In this document: one piece after another, positions 17,715 through 26,157 of the stretch | How positions within the stretch are numbered: the first letter of the stretch is position 1 | How the letters are laid out: each line of letters opens with the position of its first letter | NCBI GenBank assembly: GCA_017541105.1 | Contig: JAFXZS010000016.1 | Location: 1-64,000, forward strand | Reading direction: 5' to 3' | Length of the DNA stretch: 64,000 bases | Source of the DNA: Clostridia bacterium | GTDB taxonomy: Bacteria > Bacillota > Clostridia > Christensenellales > Aristaeellaceae | The notes under the pieces: generated by a model | Told to the model about the DNA's origin: nothing | The model's input: only the letters and a program-made list of their open reading frames with translations | Databases searched by the model: none | Position numbers and translations under genes: made by a program

Positions 17715-18384
17715 GTCGACTACGAAGACCGGCCCCGGCAGGACGACAACCTGGCTGAACCGTTACGGCCAGTCTTTGAAATATGCGCTGCATGTGATCA
17801 CTCATCCATTCGACGGATTCTGGGACCTGATCCACGAGAAGAAGGGAAGCATCGCCGCGGCGAACACATTCCTGGCGCTCTTCCTGCTCATCCGCGTGCT
17901 GAAACTGATCGCCACCAATTTCCAGTTCATCATGGCGCCGATCCAGCACATCAACGTTTTTGAAGAAATGGGCTCCCTGCTGCTGCCCTTCCTGGTTCTG
18001 TGCGTTGCGAACTGGGCGATGACCACGCTGTTTGAAGGCAAAGGCCGGTTCAGGGATATCTATATGGGCATGTGCTATGCGCTGGTGCCTTATATCATTA
18101 TCCAGCTGCCCATGATCCTGGTCAGCAACATGCTGACCTTTGAGGAAGGAAGCTTTTACAGCGTGCTCCTCAACTTCTCCGTCATCTGGTGCGTTTTCCT
18201 GGTGTTTGTGGGCCTGATGGAGATCCACGACTACGGCCCCGGGAAAACATTCATATTCCTGATCGTGACGGTCGTCGGCGCCGGCGTGATCCTGTTTCTG
18301 ATGCTGGTGTTCTTCAGCCTGCTCAGCGACGCTTTCGCGTTCTTTGTCAGCTTCTACCGTGAGATCGTCTTCAGACTGAATTGA
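17689..18384 (+). CDS. YIP1 family integral membrane protein
   Basis: 231 residues with about five helices after a basic cytoplasmic N-terminus. The pattern RYALHVITHPFDGFWDLIHE-like entry, then a helix bundle with NWAMTTLFEGKGRFRDIYMG and YALVPYIIIQLP, fits bacterial YIP1 proteins. Their role is unclear; one idea is membrane organisation or transport assistance. It overlaps the NHL gene by 26 bases, with GGGAGGTGAT before its ATG, so it belongs to the same operon. Confidence 0.8.
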   Translation: MNTEKFTSKSTTKTGPGRTTTWLNRYGQSLKYALHVITHPFDGFWDLIHEKKGSIAAANTFLALFLLIRVLKLIATNFQFIMAPIQHINVFEEMGSLLLPFLVLCVANWAMTTLFEGKGRFRDIYMGMCYALVPYIIIQLPMILVSNMLTFEEGSFYSVLLNFSVIWCVFLVFVGLMEIHDYGPGKTFIFLIVTVVGAGVILFLMLVFFSLLSDAFAFFVSFYREIVFRLN

Positions 18385-18395
18385 GGAGGGGGAAG

Positions 18396-20978
18396 ATGAT
18401 GGACAGAAACAGGAAGAAAAAGATCATCCGCCGCCTGATCGCTCTGGGAATCATCCTGGCGCTGCTTGCCGGGCTGGTATATTTGTTCTATCTGATTTAC
18501 ACCGAGAAGGACGTTACCTCCGGCAGGGAACCGCGCCTGATTTTCTATGAAGGGGACGGGGAACCGGTTACCATCGAGAACGACAAAATCGCGCTGGAGA
18601 TGGATGCCGGGACGACGCAGTTCAAGGTGACCAGCAAGGAGACCGGCAAGGTCTGGTATTCCAATCCTCAGGACTGGGACAAGGATCCGATCGCCCACGG
18701 CGTGAACAGCGATTTTCTTGCTTCGACGCTGACCCTGACATACACCATTGCGGGCAGCGAAACGGAGCTGAACAATTACCGCTATTCCATGGTGAACCAG
18801 AATTACAATATCATTAAGGAAAACGATACGACGCTCCGGATTGAGTACGCGATCGGCAAGATCGAGCGGACTTACTTCATTCCGTTTGCGATCACCGTCG
18901 ACCGCTACAAGGAACTGACCGGCCAGATGTCCGGCGGCGACAAGAAGAAGGTATCTTCCTTCTATTCCCTGTACGATGCAAAGAAGATCGCCAAGCTGGA
19001 CAACCTGGAGGAAATGAAGGAATCCTATCCGGGAATCGAAGAAGGAAACCTCTACATCCTGAAATCCGGCACCGATTCAAAGAGCAAGGAAAAGATCGAG
19101 GGATACTTCTCGACCGTCGGCTACGACCAGGAACAGTATGAGATCGACATGCAGAATGTCACACAGACCACATCGAACAACGGGCCGTACTTCAACGCTA
19201 CGATGATCCTCCGGCTGGAGGGGGATCAGCTGGTGGTGGAGGTTCCCTATTCCGAAATCACATATGAGGCGGAATACCCGCTGACATACCTTGCAGTGCT
19301 GCCGATGTTCGGCGCTGCGGGAACGGAAGATGAAGGATTCATCTTCATTCCCGAGGGCAGCGGCGGCCTGATCCGGTACAACAACGGAAAGCTCTCCCAA
19401 AGCAGCTATTATGCGAACTTCTACGGCTGGGACTACGGCGAGGAACGGACCGAAGCCGTCAGCGAAACCGAGAACACGTTCGCGGTGTTCGGCATGGGAC
19501 AGGACGACGGCTCCTTCATCTGCATGATTGAAGGCGCCAGCTCCTACGGCGGCATCTACGCGGACGTGGCCGGGCGTTTCAACAGCTTTAACACGGTATA
19601 CTGCAAGTACAACCTGATTCATTACGGACAGTTCAAGCTGTCCGGACGGACCAACGAGCAGGTGCTGATGTACGAGAACACCATCCCGGACGATACGGTG
19701 ATTCAGCGGTACCGTTTCCTCGATGCCGGCAATTATGTCGGGATGGCCGAAGCCTACGGAGATTACCTGCGGAGCCTGCCGGAGTTCAAACAGGAACAGG
19801 CGGACCCGGACGCTCCCATCCATGTGGAGCTGATCGGCGCGATCGACAAGATCGTTCCCAAACTTGGCATTCCAGTGGACTCCGTCGTGGCGACCACCAC
19901 CTTCAGCGAAGCGCAGGAGATCATGGATGAACTGACCGGCAGCGGCGTCCGGCACCTGAATCTGAGGATGACAGGATGGAGCAACGGCGGCGTTCAACAG
20001 AAAGTACTGAGCGGCGTCCACACTCTGGGAGAACTGGGCGGAGACTCCGGAATGAAAAAGCTGATCGCCGCGGCAAAGGAAAAGGGCGTTTCGCTCTACT
20101 TCGACGGAATCAGCTGCTTCGCCTATGACAGCGGCCTGCTGGAGGGCTTTATCCCGACGCTTCACGCTGCACGGTTTACTACCCGCGAGCTTGTTAAACT
20201 TTATCCGTACTACATCGTTAATTACCAGCAGTGCGACTGGGAGGATCCGTATTACCTGGTGAAGCCCAGGATCGCCTCGCAGTATGCGGACAACCTGGTG
20301 AACGGCCTGAAGGACCGAGGGAGCGAGGGCGTCGCGTTCCGGGATATCGGCAACCTGCTGAGCGCCGACTATTATAAAAATGATACCGTCACCCGCGAAG
20401 AGGTCAAGGCCCTGAACGTCGATGCCCTGAAGAAGGCGCAGGACCTCGGGCTGAAGATCAGCATCAAGAAGGGGAACGACTACGCGATCTCCTACGCGGA
20501 CCTGATCACAGATATGAACCTGACAGGACGGAAGTATGCGATTATCGACCAGGCGGTTCCGTTCTACCAGATCGCGCTGCACGGGCTGAAGAACTATACC
20601 GGCGAGGCGATCAACCTTGCCGGCGATTACCAGAACGCGCTGCTGGAAAGCGCCGAGTATGGCGCGGGCCTGAACTTCTCCTTCATGAAGACGGATACGA
20701 ACATCCTGCAGGATTCCGCCTACAGCTGCTACACGGCCGCTTCCTACGACCGCTGGAAAGACGACGTGCTCCCGATGATTCTCCGCTACCAGTCCGAAAT
20801 GTCCGGGCTGAACAGCCAGCGGGTCACCGATCATGAGTTCATCACCAACGATGTCCATGTGACAACCTACGAAGACGGTACGCGCGTGTATGTAAACTAC
20901 AGCGGCACGGATTTCAGCCAAGGAGCCGTCAAAGTACCTGCCCGTGACTACGTGGTTGAAAGGGGGAGTGCCAAGTGA
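18396..20978 (+). CDS. DUF5696-type putative glycoside hydrolase, membrane anchored
   Basis: 860 residues. An N-terminal helix (about 15-36) anchors an extracellular body. Residues about 50-480 look like a galactose-mutarotase-type beta-sandwich (FIFIPEGSGGLIRYNNGK). A TIM-barrel-like region follows (about 480-790): VELIGAID, LNLRMTGWSNGG, SLYFDGISCF (Asp570), FRDIGNLLSADYY (Asp650, Asp658), PFYQIALHG. A small C-terminal sandwich ends DGTRVYVNYSG. These match my memory of DUF5696 proteins in Paenibacillus operons with ABC transporters. Hydrolysis of a glycan is inferred from the fold, not shown. AGGAGGGG precedes ATG at 18396; a TTG at 18381 is less likely. Confidence 0.78.
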   Translation: MMDRNRKKKIIRRLIALGIILALLAGLVYLFYLIYTEKDVTSGREPRLIFYEGDGEPVTIENDKIALEMDAGTTQFKVTSKETGKVWYSNPQDWDKDPIAHGVNSDFLASTLTLTYTIAGSETELNNYRYSMVNQNYNIIKENDTTLRIEYAIGKIERTYFIPFAITVDRYKELTGQMSGGDKKKVSSFYSLYDAKKIAKLDNLEEMKESYPGIEEGNLYILKSGTDSKSKEKIEGYFSTVGYDQEQYEIDMQNVTQTTSNNGPYFNATMILRLEGDQLVVEVPYSEITYEAEYPLTYLAVLPMFGAAGTEDEGFIFIPEGSGGLIRYNNGKLSQSSYYANFYGWDYGEERTEAVSETENTFAVFGMGQDDGSFICMIEGASSYGGIYADVAGRFNSFNTVYCKYNLIHYGQFKLSGRTNEQVLMYENTIPDDTVIQRYRFLDAGNYVGMAEAYGDYLRSLPEFKQEQADPDAPIHVELIGAIDKIVPKLGIPVDSVVATTTFSEAQEIMDELTGSGVRHLNLRMTGWSNGGVQQKVLSGVHTLGELGGDSGMKKLIAAAKEKGVSLYFDGISCFAYDSGLLEGFIPTLHAARFTTRELVKLYPYYIVNYQQCDWEDPYYLVKPRIASQYADNLVNGLKDRGSEGVAFRDIGNLLSADYYKNDTVTREEVKALNVDALKKAQDLGLKISIKKGNDYAISYADLITDMNLTGRKYAIIDQAVPFYQIALHGLKNYTGEAINLAGDYQNALLESAEYGAGLNFSFMKTDTNILQDSAYSCYTAASYDRWKDDVLPMILRYQSEMSGLNSQRVTDHEFITNDVHVTTYEDGTRVYVNYSGTDFSQGAVKVPARDYVVERGSAK

Positions 20979-21985
20979 AAAACAAAACCAGGCGCAACCA
21001 CTGGTACGAAGGCATTACGGAAGCCGTGAAGATGTATATTCCCGGCAACAACACCTATCGTACCATTCAGGCCAGGCGGGCCCGCATCGGCACGCGTTTC
21101 ATCCTTCCCCTGATTATCGGATTCCTGGTCTTCATGGTCCGGCCTCTGATCATTTCCCTTCAGATGAGCATGAGCCAGGTCAATGTCGGGCAGGGAACGA
21201 TGACGCCGTTCAACGTCAGCCTGGACATCCTGGGAACCAGGATGGTGCTGCCCTTCGGCAATTACAACTACGCGTTTGTTTCGGATCCCGATTTCACCAA
21301 ACTGCTGGTCAGCGAGATCGGCCGGATGGCCATCAACACGATTGCCACCCTGGTCATGAGTTTTGTGATCGCCGTCATCCTGAACCAGGATTTCAAAGGA
21401 CGTACCTTTTGCCGGGTTATCTTCTTCCTGCCGGTAATCCTGTCCTCCGGTGTGCTGCCCGGCATTGAAAGCCAGAATGCCTATTTCAACCTGATGACCA
21501 GCATATCGGATGCCGTGAACGAGTCCTCCGGCGTAAACCTTTCCCAGGCGCTGCAGAACCTCCTGTCCGTATCCGGCGTCGCCAGGGATGTTTTCGATGT
21601 TATCTTCCAGATGATTGACGCGATTTACGACATTGTCATGGCAAGCGGTATCCAGATCATCGTATTCCTGACCGGCCTGCAGTCCATTTCGCCCTCCCTG
21701 TATGAAGCGGCAGACGTGGAAGGCTGCTCCGCATGGGAATCCTTCTGGAAGATCACCTTCCCGATGGTCAGCCCGCTGCTGCTGGTAAACTGCATCTACA
21801 CGATCATCGACTTCTTCATGAAGAACGACAATACGGTCATGGAACATATCAACCAGGTGATGTACGGGACCCAGATGGATTTCGGCGCCGCATCCGCTGA
21901 AAGCTGGATCTATTTCGGCGTGGCGCTGCTGTTCATCGGAATCAGTACATTCATCATCACAAGGGCGGTGAAGTCCTATGAGTAA
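20975..21985 (+). CDS. Sugar ABC transporter permease (MalF/UgpA type), second pair
   Basis: 336 residues starting at GTG, which overlaps the DUF5696 stop (GTGA), with AGGGGGAG upstream. About six helices; the EAA loop (YEAADVEGCSAWESFWKITF) is near residue 245. Relative to the first permease it carries an enlarged loop (about 160-225) between helices. It pairs with the next gene, which it overlaps by eight bases. Confidence 0.92.
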   Translation: MKNKTRRNHWYEGITEAVKMYIPGNNTYRTIQARRARIGTRFILPLIIGFLVFMVRPLIISLQMSMSQVNVGQGTMTPFNVSLDILGTRMVLPFGNYNYAFVSDPDFTKLLVSEIGRMAINTIATLVMSFVIAVILNQDFKGRTFCRVIFFLPVILSSGVLPGIESQNAYFNLMTSISDAVNESSGVNLSQALQNLLSVSGVARDVFDVIFQMIDAIYDIVMASGIQIIVFLTGLQSISPSLYEAADVEGCSAWESFWKITFPMVSPLLLVNCIYTIIDFFMKNDNTVMEHINQVMYGTQMDFGAASAESWIYFGVALLFIGISTFIITRAVKSYE

Positions 21986-22988
21986 AAACAATACGATCTT
22001 CATCGGAGAGAACAAAAGCTTCCGGGAGCGAAACCGCCGCAGCGGGGGATACCTGCTGAAGCGCCGGGCAGGCCAGGTCACGATTTCCATTGTGCGCGCT
22101 CTGCTGATGTTCGGCCTGTGTTTCATGATCATTCAGCCGCTGGTCACCCGCTTCTCCGTCAGCCTGATGGCCGCGGAGGATCTCTATGACTCCACAATCC
22201 GGCTGCTGCCGCGGAATGTGACACTGGACAATTACCGGATCGTCGCTGAACTGACATCCATGCCGGCATCCATGATCAACACAGCGTGGATCTCGCTGGT
22301 CATGTCGCTGTGCCAGGTGGTATCCACGACACTGGTGGCTTATGGTTTCGCGCGTTACGAGTTTCCGCTCAAGAGGTTCTGGTTCGCCTGCGTGGTGCTG
22401 CTGATTATCATTCCGCCGCAGACGATTCAGACCGCACTGTTCATGTCCTTTACCCATTTCGATATCTTCGGTATCATCAAGGCCACGACCGGCAGCGATA
22501 TCAACCTGCGTTCCTCGCTGATCCCGTATACGCTGATGTGCCTGACCTGCATGGGCCTGAAGGACGGTCTGTATATTTACATGCTCCGCCAGTATTTCAG
22601 GAGTGTTCCGGTCAGCCTCGAAGAAGCGGCCTACGTGGACGGATGCGGCACGATCCATACCTTTGTCAAGATCATGCTTCCGGACGCGGTGCCGACGATC
22701 GCCAGCTGTTTCCTCTTCAGCTTTGTCTGGCAGTGGACCGACCTGTTCTATACGCGGAACTTTATCTCCGGATACAAAATTTATTCCAGGGAACTGAGCA
22801 ATATCACCTCCATCATGAGCAAGTACTTTGCCAGGAACGCGACCGAAAATATCACAGTTCCGCTGGGACGCCAGATGCAGCTGATCGGTATCGGCGTGTT
22901 CGTATGCTGTGTACCGCTGATTATTCTGTACGCTTTTACGCAGAAAACCTTCGTACAGAGCCTGACCATGACAGGTTCCAAGGAATAA
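21978..22988 (+). CDS. Sugar ABC transporter permease (MalG type), second pair
   Basis: 336 residues, about six helices, EAA loop EEAAYVDGCGTIHTFVKIML near residue 215. No extra N-terminal domain, unlike the MalG-type permease at 14941. It completes the second channel of the locus. Its likely substrate protein is the binding protein at 23160, which has its own promoter. No terminator is evident in the 171 bases that follow. Confidence 0.92.
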   Translation: MSKNNTIFIGENKSFRERNRRSGGYLLKRRAGQVTISIVRALLMFGLCFMIIQPLVTRFSVSLMAAEDLYDSTIRLLPRNVTLDNYRIVAELTSMPASMINTAWISLVMSLCQVVSTTLVAYGFARYEFPLKRFWFACVVLLIIIPPQTIQTALFMSFTHFDIFGIIKATTGSDINLRSSLIPYTLMCLTCMGLKDGLYIYMLRQYFRSVPVSLEEAAYVDGCGTIHTFVKIMLPDAVPTIASCFLFSFVWQWTDLFYTRNFISGYKIYSRELSNITSIMSKYFARNATENITVPLGRQMQLIGIGVFVCCVPLIILYAFTQKTFVQSLTMTGSKE

Positions 22989-23039
22989 AACGGATTCATC
23001 AGCTGTTGCTTCAAAAACATAAAAGTACACTTCAGATAC

Positions 23040-23068
23040 TTGATTGTCGGTTCTGATTGCGATATAAT
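23040..23068 (+). promoter_or_regulatory. Promoter of the second solute-binding protein
   Basis: TTGATT (23040-23045), 17-bp spacer, perfect TATAAT (23063-23068). The leader is about 80 bases, with AAGGAGG before the ATG at 23160. It allows more of the binding protein to be made than of the permeases. Confidence 0.8.
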
Positions 23069-23159
23069 TTCCATGTAGCGAGAGATCGCAATAAAACGTA
23101 CCTATACAGGGCTCTGTGTATGAGTTCTGTAAGGAAATAAAGAAGGAGGTTTTCTCGGT

Positions 23160-24653
23160 ATGAAGAAAATCATGGCTCTGGTTCTGGCTGCTTTGATGCT
23201 GCTGGGCTGCTGCAGCTTCGCGGCTGCGGAAGAACTTCCGGAAGGCTATCCGGAAATCATCGAAGGTCTCGACTTCGGTGGACAGACGGTTTACATCTAT
23301 GACTGGTGGTCCAGCGATGATGTGGATCATTCCACCCGTCAGGCTGATCCCGATGAAGAAACCCAGCTGCTCTACGACTATCGTGACTGGCTGGAAGCCA
23401 CCTACAATGTGAAGATCGTGAACTGCGCCTGGGACAAGGGCGGCTGGCAGGAAAGCCCCCAGGAGCTCGCCAACATGGCGAATGACGGCAAGGCCGACGA
23501 TCTGTGCCTGATCGTTATCGACCCGAACTTCGCCGGCGGACCTCTGGCGAACGGCCTGATCGAAGAGTGGACCATCGACCTGACCGGACCGCAGTGGCTG
23601 TCCTCTGTTTCTGATCTGATGACCAAGGACGGCAAGGTTTACGGCGTATTCGCCGGTGACCAGGAACCCCGCGAAGAGATCTTCTTCAACAAGAAAGTTC
23701 TGGAAGATGCCGGTATCGACTACAACGAGATCTACGACCTGGCTGCGTCCGGCGAATGGACCTGGGCCAAGTTCGAAGAGTACATGGAGAAAGTCCAGCA
23801 GGACAAGGACAATGATGGCATCAACGACATCTGGGCCCTGACCGGCAACGGCGACCGCCTCTTCCGCGGCTGCGTGTACGGCAACGGCGCTGTCCTGTTC
23901 GACATGGACGAGAATGGCAAACTGGTTATCGCTGCTGACAGCGACGCCTGCCTGAAGGGCATTGCGCAGCGCCAGGAATGGGATCGGTTCATGCCCCAGA
24001 AGGCTGACTTCGCTCCCGACGGTGAGTGGAACTGGTTCGAAGGCTTCTGGAAGCAGGGCACAACTGCTTTCTTCGTAGGCCAGAACTACGAAGGCTTCGG
24101 CGACGAGAGCTGCCTGATGCGGAGCTGCGACTTCGAGTGGGGCTGCGTGCCGTTCCCGAAGGGACCCGATGCTGATGACTACTACTACGCTGCCGTGAAC
24201 AACGTTGTGGTCATCCCCGCCAACTGCTACGACGCTGAAACCGTCACCAAGCTGGAGCAGATCTACGCGCTGTACACCTATCCCACCCCCGGTGTGGACC
24301 AGGATACCGCCTGGATCGGCGACAAGTACACCTTCGCGGATGACAAGGCTGTGGATATCACCTTCGCCACCCTGCGTGATCCCAAGCGTGCTGTCGGTAA
24401 CAAGACCTACCTGCTGGGCGATGAAAACACCGTCCTGGGCAGCACCCTGATGTGGAACCTGGGCAGCGGCACCCCCGCTGAAATCATTGAAGGCGCCCGT
24501 GAAATCTGGCAGTTCCGCTGCGACGTGTTCAATGGCGACAAGACCGCTGACGATCTGAACAACTACATCGAAGAACAGCAGAGACTGGCTGAAGAAGCTG
24601 CTGCCGCTGCCGCGGAAGAAGCTGCTGAAGAAGCTCCCGCTGAGAATCCCTGA
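23160..24653 (+). CDS. Extracellular solute-binding protein (family 1)
   Basis: 497 residues. A signal peptide (MALVLAALMLLGCCSFAAAEE) has a possible lipobox at LLGC. The mature part is a two-lobed binding protein (FGGQTVYIYDWWSSDD; EEIFFNKKVLEDAGIDYNEI; SGEWTWAKFEEYM), rich in Trp and acidic residues, ending in an Ala/Glu tail. Codon use is visibly more biased (GCT, CTG, GAA, AAC) than in the neighbours, typical of abundant proteins. It probably serves the permeases at 20975-22988. A terminator follows directly. Confidence 0.9.
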   Translation: MKKIMALVLAALMLLGCCSFAAAEELPEGYPEIIEGLDFGGQTVYIYDWWSSDDVDHSTRQADPDEETQLLYDYRDWLEATYNVKIVNCAWDKGGWQESPQELANMANDGKADDLCLIVIDPNFAGGPLANGLIEEWTIDLTGPQWLSSVSDLMTKDGKVYGVFAGDQEPREEIFFNKKVLEDAGIDYNEIYDLAASGEWTWAKFEEYMEKVQQDKDNDGINDIWALTGNGDRLFRGCVYGNGAVLFDMDENGKLVIAADSDACLKGIAQRQEWDRFMPQKADFAPDGEWNWFEGFWKQGTTAFFVGQNYEGFGDESCLMRSCDFEWGCVPFPKGPDADDYYYAAVNNVVVIPANCYDAETVTKLEQIYALYTYPTPGVDQDTAWIGDKYTFADDKAVDITFATLRDPKRAVGNKTYLLGDENTVLGSTLMWNLGSGTPAEIIEGAREIWQFRCDVFNGDKTADDLNNYIEEQQRLAEEAAAAAAEEAAEEAPAENP

Positions 24654-24675
24654 TTCGGGGCATAGTGTTCCGGAC

Positions 24676-24703
24676 GGGCCGCTCGAAAGAGCGGCCCTTT
24701 TCT
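24676..24703 (+). terminator. Intrinsic terminator after the solute-binding protein
   Basis: A nine-bp stem GGGCCGCTC / GAGCGGCCC with a GAAA tetraloop, followed by TTTTCT. It closes the sugar-transport locus. Confidence 0.93.
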
Positions 24704-24820
24704 ATACATAGCAATATTCTGTGCCGCTCCTTCACAGAAATCACGATTCGCTGCCGGATGCGCAGGCTTTCCCTGAGGGATGAGGAAGAAGCACATCATC
24801 TGCGAAACTGATATTATCGC

Positions 24821-24849
24821 TTGAAAAGCATATCTCCGGCATATATAAT
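24821..24849 (+). promoter_or_regulatory. Promoter of the SAH-recycling genes
   Basis: TTGAAA (24821-24826), 17-bp spacer, perfect TATAAT (24844-24849). The leader is about 30 bases, which leaves no room for a riboswitch downstream of this start. Confidence 0.75.
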
Positions 24850-24884
24850 TCAAATGAGAAACAGGCAGACGGAGGGATATTATT

Positions 24885-26129
24885 TTGAGTATTATCAGAG
24901 ACATCCATCTGGCACCTTCCGGAGAGAATAAAATTGAATGGGTCCGGCGGAACTGTGCGCTGCTGCGGAGTCTGGAAAAGGATTTTTCTGTTTCCAGGCC
25001 TTTTGCCGGGAAGAGAATCGCGCTGTCCATTCATCTGGAAGCAAAAACCGCGTACCTGTGCAAGGTGCTGGCCGCCGGCGGCGCAGAGATGTATGTGACC
25101 GGGTCCAATCCGCTTTCCACACAGGACGATGTGGCGGCAGCACTTGTGAAGGACGGAATGAACGTGTATGCCTGGCATGCGGCTACGGAAGAAGAGTATT
25201 ATGCGCATATCCGGGAGACGCTGAGCCATCACGCAAATATCATCATTGACGACGGCGGAGATCTTGTACACATGCTGCATACGGAAATGCAGGATGAATT
25301 GCCGTATGTAATCGGCGGATGCGAGGAAACAACCACGGGCATTGTCCGCCTGGCTGCCATGAACCGCGAAGGAAAACTGCGCTTTCCGATGATTAAGGTG
25401 AACAATGCGGACTGCAAGCATCTGTTCGATAACCGTTACGGCACCGGCCAGTCCGTCTGGGACGGAATCAACAGGACAACGAACCTGATCGTTGCCGGCA
25501 AGAACGTGGTGGTTGCCGGATACGGATGGTGCGGGAAGGGCGTGGCGATGCGCGCCAAGGGCCTGGGCGCGAGGGTGTATGTGACGGAAATTGATCCGAT
25601 CAAGGCAATTGAAGCAGTCATGGACGGTTTTTCAGTACTGCCGATGAATGAAGCAGCGGAAATCGGGGATTTCTTTGTGACGGTCACCGGCTGCTCCGGA
25701 GTCATCACGGAACCGGATTTCCTGAAAATGAAGGAGGGCGCAGTGCTCTGCAATGCCGGGCATTTTGACGTGGAAGTCGATATGAAACGCCTTCGTGAAA
25801 TTTCCACTGAAATCCGGGAGATGAGGAACAATATTACGGGATATACCCTGCCGAACGGAAAGCACGTGTATGTACTGGCGGAGGGGCGCCTTGTCAATCT
25901 TGCGGCGGGCGACGGGCATCCGGCGGAAATCATGGATATGAGCTTTGCCATTCAGGCGCTTTCCGCGAAGTATCTGGCGGAGAATGCAGGCAGGCTGAAG
26001 GAGAAACTGATCGATGTACCGCGGACGGTGGACCTGGAAGTGGCACACCGGAAACTGTCCTTCCTGGGGATCCGGATAGACAGGCTGACGCCGGAACAGG
26101 AAGACTATCTGAACAACTCCACGGTCTGA
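24885..26129 (+). CDS. S-adenosylhomocysteine / S-inosylhomocysteine hydrolase-like enzyme
   Basis: 414 residues of the AhcY family. The substrate/NAD hinge is present (ADCKHLFDNRYGTGQS, with the catalytic Lys and Asp-Asn), as is a tightly bound NAD motif, GYGWCGKG (about 208-215), and LCNAGHFDVEVD. It lacks the C-terminal KPDHYRY tail of classical SAH hydrolases, ending RIDRLTPEQEDYLNNSTV. That type occurs in archaea and Thermotoga, where an S-inosylhomocysteine substrate has been shown for a methanogen member. The SAH deaminase next door supports that reading. The start is TTG, eight bases after GGAGGG. Confidence 0.88.
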   Translation: MSIIRDIHLAPSGENKIEWVRRNCALLRSLEKDFSVSRPFAGKRIALSIHLEAKTAYLCKVLAAGGAEMYVTGSNPLSTQDDVAAALVKDGMNVYAWHAATEEEYYAHIRETLSHHANIIIDDGGDLVHMLHTEMQDELPYVIGGCEETTTGIVRLAAMNREGKLRFPMIKVNNADCKHLFDNRYGTGQSVWDGINRTTNLIVAGKNVVVAGYGWCGKGVAMRAKGLGARVYVTEIDPIKAIEAVMDGFSVLPMNEAAEIGDFFVTVTGCSGVITEPDFLKMKEGAVLCNAGHFDVEVDMKRLREISTEIREMRNNITGYTLPNGKHVYVLAEGRLVNLAAGDGHPAEIMDMSFAIQALSAKYLAENAGRLKEKLIDVPRTVDLEVAHRKLSFLGIRIDRLTPEQEDYLNNSTV

Positions 26130-26157
26130 GAAAAACAGTGAAGGCGGGGGCATACAC

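Noticed and set aside
19077-20921. A 614-codon frame antisense to DUF5696
   Set aside because: Same shadow effect; the plus-strand frame has domains, ribosome site and operon context.
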